Shown here: positions 13,698 through 21,506 of the stretch, one piece after another
Layout of the letters: each line of letters starts with the position of its first letter
Numbering within the stretch: the stretch's first letter is position 1
NCBI GenBank assembly: GCA_030843315.1
Contig: JAUUPT010000063.1
Coordinates: 1 to 23,226 of the forward strand
Direction of reading: 5' to 3'
Source of the DNA: Bacteroidaceae bacterium
GTDB taxonomy: Bacteria; Bacteroidota; Bacteroidia; Bacteroidales; Bacteroidaceae
Length of the DNA stretch: 23,226 nt
Notes under the pieces: model-generated
Databases searched by the model: none
The model's input: only the letters and a program-made list of their open reading frames with translations
Told to the model about the DNA's origin: nothing
Translations under genes and position numbers: made by a program

Positions 13698-14714
13698 ATG
13701 AAACAATTTTCATCAACCCTTTGCATGGCACTCCTGTCTGCCCTTTTCTGCCGCGCGCAGGTATCTCCTTTGCAGTTCAACAAGAACAGGGAGTTTAAAA
13801 TCGTCCAGTTCACAGACGTTCATTTCAAGTATGGCAATCCGGCTTCGGACATAGCCTTGAAGCGCATCGGTGAAGTGCTCGATGCCGAACGCCCGGACTT
13901 GGTCGTCTTTACGGGCGACATCGTATATGCCGCGCCCGCCGATACAGCGATGCGCACCGTGCTCTCCTGTGCTGCGGACCGCAAGCTCCCCTTCGTCGTA
14001 ACCTTCGGCAACCACGACAACGAGCAAGGAAAAACGCGTGCCGAACTCTACGACGTCATCCGCTCCATACCTTTCAACATCCAGCCCGACCGCGGCGGAG
14101 TAGAATCTCCCGACTATATCCTCACCCTGAAGTCCTCGGATGGTAAGAAAGATGCCGCCCTGCTCTATTGCCTCGACTCCCATTCCTACTCCAAACTCCC
14201 CGATGTGAAGGGCTACGACTGGCTCACCTTCGACCAAGTGAACTGGTATCGCCAACAAAGCGCCGCCCACACGGCAAAGAATGGCGGTCAGCCCCTGCCT
14301 GCCTTGGCCTTCTTCCACATCCCGCTGCCGGAATATAACGAAGCCGCCGCCGATGAAGATGCCACTCTGATAGGCACCCGCATGGAGAAGGCTTGCGCCC
14401 CGGTACTGAATACAGGCATGTTCACCGCCATGAAAGAAGCCGGCGACGTGATGGGTATCTTCGTCGGACACGACCACGACAACGATTACTCCGTCATGTG
14501 GCGAGGCATCCTCCTGGCCTACGGCCGCTTCACCGGTGGAAATACCGAATACAATCATCTGCCCAACGGCGCCCGCATCATCCTGATGAAAGAAGGTGCC
14601 CGTAGCTTTGACACCTGGATTCGGTTGAAAGGCGGCGAGATTGTCAACAGGACGGTATATCCCGACAGCTACGTCAAGGACGACTGGACTGCCCGCCCAT
14701 TGGTAACGGAATAA
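13698..14714 (+). CDS. Secreted metallophosphoesterase (calcineurin-like)
   Basis: A 338-residue calcineurin-like phosphoesterase with a signal peptide ending near CRAQ (residues 18-21), so it acts outside the cytoplasm. The dimetal site is intact: Asp40 and His42 (FTDVHF), Asp74 (FTGDIVY), Asn105 and His106 (FGNHDNE), His207 (FFHIPLPEY), His258 and His260 (VGHDHDND). The arrangement resembles the purple-acid-phosphatase-like/Dcr2-type phosphoesterases common in Bacteroides. The substrate is unknown. The start lies 28 nt after ispF with no visible promoter box between, so it could end that operon. A 12-bp perfect hairpin follows the stop. Confidence 0.88.
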   Translation: MKQFSSTLCMALLSALFCRAQVSPLQFNKNREFKIVQFTDVHFKYGNPASDIALKRIGEVLDAERPDLVVFTGDIVYAAPADTAMRTVLSCAADRKLPFVVTFGNHDNEQGKTRAELYDVIRSIPFNIQPDRGGVESPDYILTLKSSDGKKDAALLYCLDSHSYSKLPDVKGYDWLTFDQVNWYRQQSAAHTAKNGGQPLPALAFFHIPLPEYNEAAADEDATLIGTRMEKACAPVLNTGMFTAMKEAGDVMGIFVGHDHDNDYSVMWRGILLAYGRFTGGNTEYNHLPNGARIILMKEGARSFDTWIRLKGGEIVNRTVYPDSYVKDDWTARPLVTE

Positions 14715-14729
14715 CGGAAATTCCTTCTT

Positions 14730-14767
14730 CTCTTCTGCCGCGCACTATTATTGTTGCGGCAGAAGAG
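14730..14767 (+). terminator. Hairpin after the metallophosphoesterase gene
   Basis: A perfect 12-bp stem (14730-14741 with 14756-14767, starting CTCTTCTGCCGC) with a 14-nt loop lies 15 nt after the stop. Only TTT follows three bases later, so it is a terminator candidate with a weak T tract. Confidence 0.65.
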
Positions 14768-14769
14768 CG

Positions 14770-14808
14770 GTTTACTGCGCAAAATTATTAATTTTGTAAG
14801 CAGTAAAC
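14770..14808. promoter_or_regulatory. Promoter inside a 39-bp dyad, before the Gfo/Idh/MocA gene
   Basis: TAATTTTG at 14789-14796 fits the -7 consensus, 23 nt before the ATG at 14820. It sits inside a nested inverted repeat: GTTTACTGC (14770-14778) with GCAGTAAAC (14800-14808), and CAAAATT (14780-14786) with AATTTTG (14790-14796). The dyad could be an operator for a dimeric regulator, or a terminator-like hairpin for upstream transcription. Confidence 0.65.
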
Positions 14809-14819
14809 GAATATAAGTT

Positions 14820-15875
14820 ATGGATAAGATTAAAACCGGATTAGCTGCTTACGGAATGTCGGGACGCGTATTCCACGCACCCTTCATCTTCACCAACCCC
14901 CATTTTGAATTGACTGCCATCACGGAGCGCAGCAAAGAACTCTCTCGCGAAAGATACCCCGATGCCCGCATTGTCCGCAGTTTCGACGAACTGATAGGAC
15001 AGAACGAACTGGACTTGATTGTAATCAATACCCCGGACAATACGCACTATGAATATGCCCGCCGCGCCCTCGAAGCCGGTAAGCACGTCATCGTGGAGAA
15101 ACCTTTCACCACTACCGTGGAAGAAGCCGAAGAACTGGTAGCCCTTGCCGATGCGAAAGGACTGACGCTAAGCGTCTACCAGAACCGCCGGTGGGACTGC
15201 GACTTCCTGACAGTGAAGGACATCCTTGCCAAAGGCTTGCTGGGACATCTGGCAGAATACGAATCCACCTTCCCCCGCTACCGCAACTTCATCAAACCCA
15301 ATACCTGGAAAGAAACAGGCACCAACGGCGGCGGACTGACTTATAACCTCGGCGCCCACGTCATAGACCAGGCCGTGCAACTCTTCGGCATGCCCGAAGC
15401 CGTGTTCGCCGATATTGCTACCATGCGCCAGGGCGGCAAAGTAGACGATTATTTCATCATCCACCTGCTGAAACCCTCGAAAGCACCGGAAGTAAGGATA
15501 ACCCTGAAAAGCAGTTACCTGATGTGCGAACACGAACCCCGCTTCGTGCTCCACGGCCGCGAAGGCTCCTATGTGAAGTATGGCCTCGACCCCCAGGAAG
15601 CTGCCCTGGTCGATGGCGCTATGCCCGATACCCCGCATTGGGGCGAAGAAGACCCGTCCCACTGGGGGCTGCTCCATACGGAAAAAGACGGCAAAGTGGT
15701 GCGCCAACCGTATCCGAGTCTCCCCGGCGACTATGCAGCCTTTTACGAAAATATCTACCGGCACATCCGCCAGGGAGCACCCTTGCAGAGCGATGCCCGC
15801 GAAGTAATCGGCGTCATCCGCCTGATAGAAGCAGCATGGGAGAGTAGCCGGACGCAGAGTGTGGTCCGTGTCTGA
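14820..15875 (+). CDS. Gfo/Idh/MocA-family oxidoreductase
   Basis: A 351-residue NAD(P)-dependent dehydrogenase of the family acting on sugars, inositols and related polyols, cytosolic (no signal peptide). The N-terminal Rossmann fold begins KTGLAAYGMSGRVFHAPF, where the nucleotide-binding loop is GLAAYGMSG. The hallmark EKP (93-95, HVIVEKPFTTTVEEAEEL) contains the catalytic-region Lys94, and NTPDNTHYEYA precedes it. The C-terminal domain has the usual beta-sheet with NGGGLTYNLGAHVIDQAVQLFG. It resembles YdgJ/YvaA-type members with the GxSGRxFHAPF opening. The substrate is not readable. It is transcribed alone from a dyad-embedded promoter and meets the next gene tail to tail 26 bp downstream. 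Confidence 0.92.
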   Translation: MDKIKTGLAAYGMSGRVFHAPFIFTNPHFELTAITERSKELSRERYPDARIVRSFDELIGQNELDLIVINTPDNTHYEYARRALEAGKHVIVEKPFTTTVEEAEELVALADAKGLTLSVYQNRRWDCDFLTVKDILAKGLLGHLAEYESTFPRYRNFIKPNTWKETGTNGGGLTYNLGAHVIDQAVQLFGMPEAVFADIATMRQGGKVDDYFIIHLLKPSKAPEVRITLKSSYLMCEHEPRFVLHGREGSYVKYGLDPQEAALVDGAMPDTPHWGEEDPSHWGLLHTEKDGKVVRQPYPSLPGDYAAFYENIYRHIRQGAPLQSDAREVIGVIRLIEAAWESSRTQSVVRV

Positions 15876-15901
15876 ACAATTATCAGATCGTAATTCGTGG
15901 T

Positions 15902-16753
15902 TTATGCCAGCTTGACGTAAGCCAGCCGCGTGTACTTCACGCTTCCTATCATATAGGTGCGCGCTACGCGTGCCGATGCGATATTCACCGTTTCACCTAC
16001 TTCGTAGGCATGTTCCACGGCAGGCAGTTGACAGGAGTTTCTGCTTGCCGTGCGTGCATTCACCCGGAAGGTAACAAGATTCCCGACGGAGTCCTTCAGC
16101 TTCAATACCTGCCGGACGTAGAAGTAGGGCGTCGTTCCCTTGACCTGGGTTTTATAAGGATTGTCCTCTATCCGCACACTGATAACGGTCAGCGTCAGGT
16201 TTTCCAGCTTGTCTCCCTCTTTCCCCAGGAAGCGGTTGCCGTTGCTTGGCTGGTGCGTTTTCCGCCGTTGGATGTCCAGATGGACCGAATGGTAAATCTT
16301 CGCAATCAGCATGAAACGCTCTTGTTTGGGAATCCGGGGCTCGAACTTGAAAGCTATCCACGTGAGGTAGGCGGGGTCTATGCGGAGAATCTCGTGCAGG
16401 AAGTGTCCGCGGTACTTACCGAAGGAAATGAGGTCGTCACCGTTGCTTTGCATCCTCTTGGCGTTGTATTCCACCAGCATCAGCCGGCGGGTAGAGTAGA
16501 AGCAGAGCGTGCTTGCCATCCGCAATGTTTCCTGGATGTCGGTGGAGAGGTCGCAGATGTAGAAGATGGACTGCCGTTCGGGTAGGGGAGAATAAATCCA
16601 TAAGGTGTACCGGGGATGTTCCGGCCGTGGCAACGCAATAAGATAAGTACCTTCCTCCTTGAAGGAGGCCCTTCCCTCGTTGTATGCGTTTAGTTTACTA
16701 TACAACAAGTCTTGTTCTGCCTGGGATATACCCGGAATGGTCAGATTAGCCAT
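15902..16753 (-). CDS. Uncharacterised protein with DUF3820/ExoX C-terminal-like segment
   Basis: A 283-residue cytosolic protein with no signal peptide or membrane segment. The recognisable part is at 109-133: FGKYRGHFLHEILRIDP followed by YLTWIAF, the pattern of DUF3820 and of the C-terminal domain of exodeoxyribonuclease X (FGKYKG, DPxYLxWxxxK). No DEDD exonuclease domain precedes it, so it is not ExoX itself. Residues about 1-100 have no recognised domain. Residues about 185-283 are beta-rich (LTLTVISVRIEDN, TPYFYVRQVLKLKD, YEVGETVNIASARVART) and could be an OB-like nucleic-acid-binding fold; this is inference. Its promoter (16773-16780) lies inside the hairpin behind the EamA gene. A nucleic-acid role is plausible but unproven. 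Confidence 0.7.
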   Translation of the reverse strand: MANLTIPGISQAEQDLLYSKLNAYNEGRASFKEEGTYLIALPRPEHPRYTLWIYSPLPERQSIFYICDLSTDIQETLRMASTLCFYSTRRLMLVEYNAKRMQSNGDDLISFGKYRGHFLHEILRIDPAYLTWIAFKFEPRIPKQERFMLIAKIYHSVHLDIQRRKTHQPSNGNRFLGKEGDKLENLTLTVISVRIEDNPYKTQVKGTTPYFYVRQVLKLKDSVGNLVTFRVNARTASRNSCQLPAVEHAYEVGETVNIASARVARTYMIGSVKYTRLAYVKLA

Positions 16754-16756
16754 GCC

Positions 16757-16803
16757 TTGAATTTAGTTTCCTCAAATATACGTTTTTTGAGGCTTAAATT
16801 CAA
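16757..16803 (-). promoter_or_regulatory. Combined hairpin and promoter between the EamA and DUF3820-like genes
   Basis: Nested inverted repeats TTGAATTTA/TAAATTCAA (16757-16765, 16795-16803) and CCTCAAA/TTTGAGG (16770-16776, 16786-16792) overlap the EamA stop codon. The minus-strand -7 box TATATTTG (16780-16773) lies in the same hairpin, with a TTG 20 bp upstream (16803-16801). Transcription of the DUF3820-like gene would start about 14 nt before its ATG. Confidence 0.65.
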
Positions 16804-17708
16804 GCTTTCCGGCGGAAATCTTTGCGTGTCGATACGAAATATTGGTTAAAGACGATGCCCGATACGATGAGTGCCAGTCCGGCATAAGTAGTTGCTACGA
16901 TCCGCTCGTTCAGTATGATGGCGATGAAAAATAGCGATAGGAACGGGGCAAGGTAGCACAGTTGGTTTATCAGCGCAGGGTTGGACGTTTTCCGTATCGC
17001 CAGCCCGAAGCAGAGGAAGGAAATTCCCATCTCGAAGCAACCCACGTACACGCCTGCCAGCACACCCGGCAAGGTAGAAAGATGCACATCCGTTCCGAAG
17101 GTGCCTGCCAGCAGATAGACCGTGCCGAACAGGAAACTCATGAAAAGCGTGACGCTGCTGTCTATCTTGTCTTTCAGTTTATTGTTTACAATCCAGTAGG
17201 ACGCCCAGAGCAGGGCACTCAGTGCCGCCAGCAGCAGTCCGAAGAGGGAGAGACCGCCGTCGCCTATGCTGCCGCTTCCGATGGAAATCAGCGCTACCCC
17301 GCCGAGGGACAGGAACATGCCGATGTATTTCTTGGGCGGTATGGGCTGGTGGGCAAACAAAGCCAGCAGCACCAGCAGCACAATGGGCCAGGCATAGTTG
17401 ATAGGTTGGGCCACTTGCGCCGGCAGCAGTGCGTAGGCTTTAAAAAGTACGAGGTAATATGCCACCGGGTTCAGCAATCCCAGGAAGGCAAAGAGCCCCC
17501 ACTGCCGGGGTGTGAGCCGGGCTATCAGTTTCCACTTCTTCTGAAAGGTCATCAGAAGGGTGAATATCAGTAAGGTGGTGCAACTGGCTATCAGCAGCAT
17601 CTCATAATGAGTGAGGTACGTCAAGGCTATCTTGAAGGAGGTAGCCACCGTAGACCAGCTAAGCACTGCTATGCAGGCATATATTATGGCTTTTGTATCG
17701 TCTTTCAT
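16800..17708 (-). CDS. EamA/DMT-family transporter
   Basis: A 302-residue inner-membrane protein with about ten hydrophobic segments arranged as two EamA repeats (for example IIYACIAVLSWSTVATSFKIAL and WGLFAFLGLLNPVAYYLVLFKAY in the first half; LFGLLLAALSALLWASYWIVNNKL onward in the second). The drug/metabolite transporter superfamily exports or imports small metabolites such as amino acids and nucleotide precursors. The substrate cannot be told. The protein ends in a basic tail (STRKDFRRKA), consistent with a cytoplasmic C-terminus. A minus-strand -7 box lies 28 nt upstream. It sits between the porin gene and the DUF3820-like gene on the same strand, but each appears to have its own promoter. 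Confidence 0.92.
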   Translation of the reverse strand: MKDDTKAIIYACIAVLSWSTVATSFKIALTYLTHYEMLLIASCTTLLIFTLLMTFQKKWKLIARLTPRQWGLFAFLGLLNPVAYYLVLFKAYALLPAQVAQPINYAWPIVLLVLLALFAHQPIPPKKYIGMFLSLGGVALISIGSGSIGDGGLSLFGLLLAALSALLWASYWIVNNKLKDKIDSSVTLFMSFLFGTVYLLAGTFGTDVHLSTLPGVLAGVYVGCFEMGISFLCFGLAIRKTSNPALINQLCYLAPFLSLFFIAIILNERIVATTYAGLALIVSGIVFNQYFVSTRKDFRRKA

Positions 17709-17736
17709 ACTATTGCTTCCTTAATTAAAGAGGGGG

Positions 17737-17744
17737 CAAAGTTA
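17737..17744 (-). promoter_or_regulatory. -7 box for the EamA transporter gene
   Basis: On the minus strand TAACTTTG (17744-17737) fits TAnnTTTG, 28 nt before the ATG. No clear -33 element is seen. Confidence 0.6.
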
Positions 17745-17800
17745 GTGGAAATACGTATAAAACGATACTTTTCTGAAAGGAAATATTTACAATGTCACTT

Positions 17801-18856
17801 TTAGAAGCGTACCATCAGCTCCAATACTATCTTATCTTGTTCCGATTCCTTGGCGATGCTGTTCTTGGCGTAGAAGTATTTCTCGTAATTCAGTCGCAAG
17901 TCTGTGCGGAAAGCTTTGCTGAGGCTGAAGGTGATGCCGCTTGTGAGGCGCTGGCGCTTGTAGTCGGTGATGATCAGTTCGCCGGCTTCGTTGGTGGCTT
18001 TGGCGTCGCTCTGGTCGGTCATCATATCGTAGCGCACCAGGAAGGACATCTTGTTGAAAACCTTTCGCAGCGGCAGGTCGTAGTTGATGAAGGTGTTTAC
18101 GGCTTGCACGTCGCCGAAGGCATCATCGGAATAGAGCTTATACAAGTATTCCCCCTCGATGTGGAAACGGTTGAACTCGTAGTAAGCGCCGATGTCATAC
18201 GACTGCATCCGCACTTCTTCCGGTTTGATGCTCTGTACACTCAGCGTCAGGTTCAGCCCTTTGGTGAAGAGGAACTGGGCTTTGGCGGAGTAGTTCACCT
18301 CTTTGTGCCATTTCTTTTGGTCGGTCAGTCCCGAACCGTTGAAAAGTCCGCCTTCTACGGTGATGGGCATATCGGTATCGAAAGTATATCCTACAGTGAA
18401 ACCCACGTCGCGCACATTTCCCACTTGCTTGGCAATGAACGAACGGTTGGGGAAATATTGTTGGTGCGGTGAACGGTGGGCATCGATGGTGAAGGGTACG
18501 CGCATCTGTCCGGCAGTCAGCGTCAAACCTTTGGTGGGGAAAAGTCGGGTGTAGGCATCCAGCATCTTGATTTGTCCTTCGTCCGAGAGGTCGATTTCGG
18601 CCTTATAAGCTACGGTTGGCAACACATTTCCCGTGAAACTGACACGGGCGTTGCGCACTTCAAAACGTCCTGCGCCCATGGTGGTCTGATATTCGTACTT
18701 GGAACGGATGGTTCCGTGAATTTCCGGCATGTAGTCTTTGATTTCCAATGCCTCTTTATCTACTATCTTTCCATCTTCGTTGCTGTAAGGTTGCTCTTGG
18801 GCATTTACAGCCAGTGGCAGTAATGCGATGAGCATTATCAGTGCGCTTTTCTTCAT
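17801..18856 (-). CDS. OprO/OprP-type porin (phosphate-selective porin family)
   Basis: A 351-residue outer-membrane beta-barrel. The signal peptide MKKSALIMLIALLPLAVNAQ is followed by a short linker and then alternating strands: IHGTIRSKYEYQTTMGAGRFEVRNARVSFTGNV, TVAYKAEIDLSDEGQIKMLDAYTRL, and LTLTAGQMRVPFT, which is the usual OprO/P opening. The C-terminal strand ends in Phe (DKIVLELMVRF), as expected for Bam-dependent insertion. Family members form anion channels, some selective for phosphate or polyphosphate, but specificity here is not readable. The gene stands alone; no pho regulatory or phosphate transport gene adjoins it. Upstream, only a partial -7 match (GACCTTTG at 18895-18888) is visible. 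Confidence 0.87.
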   Translation of the reverse strand: MKKSALIMLIALLPLAVNAQEQPYSNEDGKIVDKEALEIKDYMPEIHGTIRSKYEYQTTMGAGRFEVRNARVSFTGNVLPTVAYKAEIDLSDEGQIKMLDAYTRLFPTKGLTLTAGQMRVPFTIDAHRSPHQQYFPNRSFIAKQVGNVRDVGFTVGYTFDTDMPITVEGGLFNGSGLTDQKKWHKEVNYSAKAQFLFTKGLNLTLSVQSIKPEEVRMQSYDIGAYYEFNRFHIEGEYLYKLYSDDAFGDVQAVNTFINYDLPLRKVFNKMSFLVRYDMMTDQSDAKATNEAGELIITDYKRQRLTSGITFSLSKAFRTDLRLNYEKYFYAKNSIAKESEQDKIVLELMVRF

Positions 18857-19138
18857 AATTCCTTGTTCTCGATTAATTTATCGGCTGCAAAGGTCGGGCA
18901 TATATGTTATGCTTTTATGTCATATATATTGCATTACTGTTACAAAAGTCCTATTCTTGCCTTCTCGAATAGGGGTATCGTTTTAATCATTTACGGTTCG
19001 ATTTTGTTGCAAGCCTATTATAAACTGTTGATTATTAGCTATGTGTCGCTTCAGGGATAAACACCCTAAGCTGGGAAATCAATAAAATAGTTCTATCTTT
19101 GAAAGAAAATATCCGAGAAGAACAACGTAATCAATAAA
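18857..19138. other. AT-rich divergent intergenic region
   Basis: This 282-bp spacer lies between the divergent porin and GH74-like genes. It holds a small hairpin, CCTATTC (18950-18956) with GAATAGG (18967-18973), a partial minus-strand -7 match near 18888-18895, and the plus-strand -7 box TATCTTTG at 19094-19101. A 65-codon open frame starting at 18863 looks like chance. Nothing else is recognisable. Confidence 0.55.
19094..19101 (+). promoter_or_regulatory. -7 box for the GH74-like gene
   Basis: TATCTTTG fits TAnnTTTG and lies 37 nt before the first possible ATG at 19139. No clear -33 TTTG is visible upstream. Confidence 0.6.
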
Positions 19139-21433
19139 ATGCTGATGCTTATGAAGAAACACTTGCTTTTGGCCGGAATGGCTTTGGTGTTGGGCGGCGT
19201 GTCTGTGCTTGCCCAGGAAATACAGCCCGTAGAGGCTGTGCCTTACGAATGGAAAAATGTACCGGTAGTAGGGGGAGGTTTTGTAGATGGTATCGTCTTT
19301 CATCCTACCGCTCCCGGTGTGCGCTATTGCCGCACGGATATGGGCGGCGCTTACCGCTGGGATGCCTCTGCCGAGTGCTGGATTCCCTTGCTGGACTGGA
19401 TTCGCCTGGACGAAAGCAACCTGCAAGGAGTAGAGAGCATCGCCATCGACCCGCAGAATCCCGACAACGTGTACCTGGCTTGCGGAACCTATACCAGCAG
19501 CGCCAACGGCGCCATACTCTATTCTTATGACGGCGGTAAGAACTTTACCCGCGTAGACATCCCCTTCACCATGGGCGGCAACGAAAACGGTCGAGGCAAT
19601 GGCGAACGCATGATGGTGGACCCGCAGAACGGGAACATCATCTATATGGGCACCCGCCTGCATGGCCTGTGGCGTAGCACGGACAAAGGACAAAGCTGGG
19701 CGCGGGTCGCTTCCTTTCCCGACGTCACCGAGGCATTCAACCCTGCCGACCGCGCCAGTTGGGGAAACCGCGGCAGCGGCATCATCAGCGTGGTTTATGA
19801 TGCGCAGGGCGGCGGCGACGCACGTGGCACGCGCGACATCTACGTAGCCGTTTCGTTGATGGACAGAGACAATCTTTTTGTGAGCCACGATTACGGCAAC
19901 AGTTGGCAACCGGTAGAAGGGCAGCCCACGCAATATCGCCCCACCCACATGATTCTGTCCGGTGACCGGCAGTTGGTCGTGACCTACGGCGACACCCCCG
20001 GACCGAGCCAGATGGCGGACGGCGGTGTATGGAAATACGAACCCGCAAAGAACAAATGGACGGATATTTCGCCTGTCAAGCTGAAGGCGGGCGAGAAAGC
20101 CGGCTTCGGCTATGCTGCCGTGTCCATAGACGTCAATAACCCCAAACACATGATTGTCAGCACCCACAGCCTGGGCGGCAAGCATGGCTATGACAGCGAT
20201 GAGATGTTCCGCTCCACCGACGGCGGCAAGCGCTGGAAACCGATCTTCAAGACCGGATACGAGTACGACTACTCCAAAGCTCCTTATGTAAAGGTAGCGC
20301 CCCTGCACTGGATGTTCGATATTGAAATAGATCCTGCCAACGCAGAACATGCCATCTTCACCACCGGTTTCGGCGGATGGGAGACGTTCAATCTCTCCGC
20401 CGTAGAGCGCCGGGAGCCGGTGAAATGGAGCATCATGTCGCAGGGCATCGAAGAAACCGTTCCCCTCGAACTCTATGCTCCCGAAAAAGGTGCACGCCTC
20501 ATTTCCGGTATCGGCGATTATGGCGGCTTCACCCACTTCGACCTGAACGCTCCCGACCCGCTGGGCAGCCACGGCAAGCCCCACTTCGGAAATACGAACG
20601 GTGTGACCGGTGCCTGGTTGCAACAGAATCTGATAGTCAGAGTCGGCACCTTGTTCGGCCATCAGCCGGGCGGGCTCACCATCTCTTACTCGGAAGACGG
20701 CGGAAAGACTTGGGCGCAGTGTGCCTCTCTCCCCGTGGATAAAGCCCGCAACGGACATATCGCCGTATCCGCCGACGGCGCTTCCTGGATTTGGACGCCC
20801 GATCGATCGGATGCCTACCTCACCTGCGACAAAGGAACCACCTGGCAACCCTGCCAGGGCTTACCCAAGGACATCCGTACCATTGCCGACAAGATGAACC
20901 CCCGACGTTTCTATGCCGTAGATGCCGTCAACGAAATCTTGTACAGCAGCGAAGACGGTGGCGCCACCTTCCGTGCCGACACCCTGAACCTGACCGTGAA
21001 GCGCATGATGCGACGCGGCAATGCCGCCCCCATGAACCGGGGCGACCAGCGCGGCGGACAAGACCGCATCTACTCCACTCCCGGCTTTGAGAAGGATTTG
21101 TGGATTGCCGCCTACGACGGTCTTTATCATTCCACCGCCCGGTCGGGCTTCGACTTCAAGGCTTTGGATAAAGTCCGCACCATCTATGCCTTCGGCTTCG
21201 GCAAGGCAAAGCCGGGCAGCAACTATCCCACCTTATATATAATAGGAGTCATCAACGGCCAATACGGTTTCTTCCGCTCCGATGATGCCGCCACTTCCTG
21301 GGTACGCATCAACGACGATGCCCACCAATACGGGCTGGTGCTGCATATCTGCGGAGATATGCAGGAGTATGGCCGCGTATATATCGGCACGCATGGGCGC
21401 GGCATTGTGACGGGGGTGCCTGCCGCACGATGA
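19139..21433 (+). CDS. Secreted GH74-like double beta-propeller glycosidase
   Basis: A 764-residue exported protein resembling glycoside hydrolase family 74, whose known members are endo- or exo-xyloglucanases with two seven-bladed propellers. The signal peptide (MKKHLLLAGMALVLGGVSVLAQ) best fits a start at the third ATG (19151), though 19139 and 19145 are also possible. The opening GGGFVDGIVFHP, then CRTDMGGAYRWD with Asp67, matches the GH74 catalytic-base motif. ISGIGDYGGFTH with Asp460 matches the catalytic-acid motif; the spacing is close to that in known enzymes. Asp-box/BNR turns recur (YSYDGGKNF, RSTDKGQSW, SHDYGNSW, RSTDGGKRW, SEDGGKTW, SSEDGGATF). No SusC/D or sugar-regulator genes adjoin, so it is not in an obvious polysaccharide utilisation locus. 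Confidence 0.82.
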   Translation: MLMLMKKHLLLAGMALVLGGVSVLAQEIQPVEAVPYEWKNVPVVGGGFVDGIVFHPTAPGVRYCRTDMGGAYRWDASAECWIPLLDWIRLDESNLQGVESIAIDPQNPDNVYLACGTYTSSANGAILYSYDGGKNFTRVDIPFTMGGNENGRGNGERMMVDPQNGNIIYMGTRLHGLWRSTDKGQSWARVASFPDVTEAFNPADRASWGNRGSGIISVVYDAQGGGDARGTRDIYVAVSLMDRDNLFVSHDYGNSWQPVEGQPTQYRPTHMILSGDRQLVVTYGDTPGPSQMADGGVWKYEPAKNKWTDISPVKLKAGEKAGFGYAAVSIDVNNPKHMIVSTHSLGGKHGYDSDEMFRSTDGGKRWKPIFKTGYEYDYSKAPYVKVAPLHWMFDIEIDPANAEHAIFTTGFGGWETFNLSAVERREPVKWSIMSQGIEETVPLELYAPEKGARLISGIGDYGGFTHFDLNAPDPLGSHGKPHFGNTNGVTGAWLQQNLIVRVGTLFGHQPGGLTISYSEDGGKTWAQCASLPVDKARNGHIAVSADGASWIWTPDRSDAYLTCDKGTTWQPCQGLPKDIRTIADKMNPRRFYAVDAVNEILYSSEDGGATFRADTLNLTVKRMMRRGNAAPMNRGDQRGGQDRIYSTPGFEKDLWIAAYDGLYHSTARSGFDFKALDKVRTIYAFGFGKAKPGSNYPTLYIIGVINGQYGFFRSDDAATSWVRINDDAHQYGLVLHICGDMQEYGRVYIGTHGRGIVTGVPAAR

Positions 21434-21458
21434 TTGGTTTCTGTGGTGCCTGAGGGAA

Positions 21459-21486
21459 GATATTCTTTCCTGCTTTGAAAGATATC
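21459..21486 (+). terminator. Hairpin after the GH74-like gene
   Basis: GATAT-T-CTTTC (21459-21469) pairs with GAAAGATATC (21477-21486), with one bulged T and a 7-nt loop, 25 nt after the stop. Only TTG follows, so termination strength is doubtful. Confidence 0.45.
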
Positions 21487-21506
21487 TTGCCCGCAAGGAA
21501 AACTTG

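Noticed and set aside
18863..19060. A 65-codon frame in the porin/GH74 gap
   Set aside because: It has no ribosome-binding context and starts only a few bases from the divergent porin start, in AT-rich DNA. The product lacks a recognisable pattern beyond hydrophobic bias.
19079..20848. A 589-codon antisense open frame opposite the GH74-like gene
   Set aside because: No recognisable domain, no signal peptide or promoter, and the sense strand encodes a clear double propeller with catalytic motifs. GC-rich codon use in the sense gene explains the lack of antisense stops.
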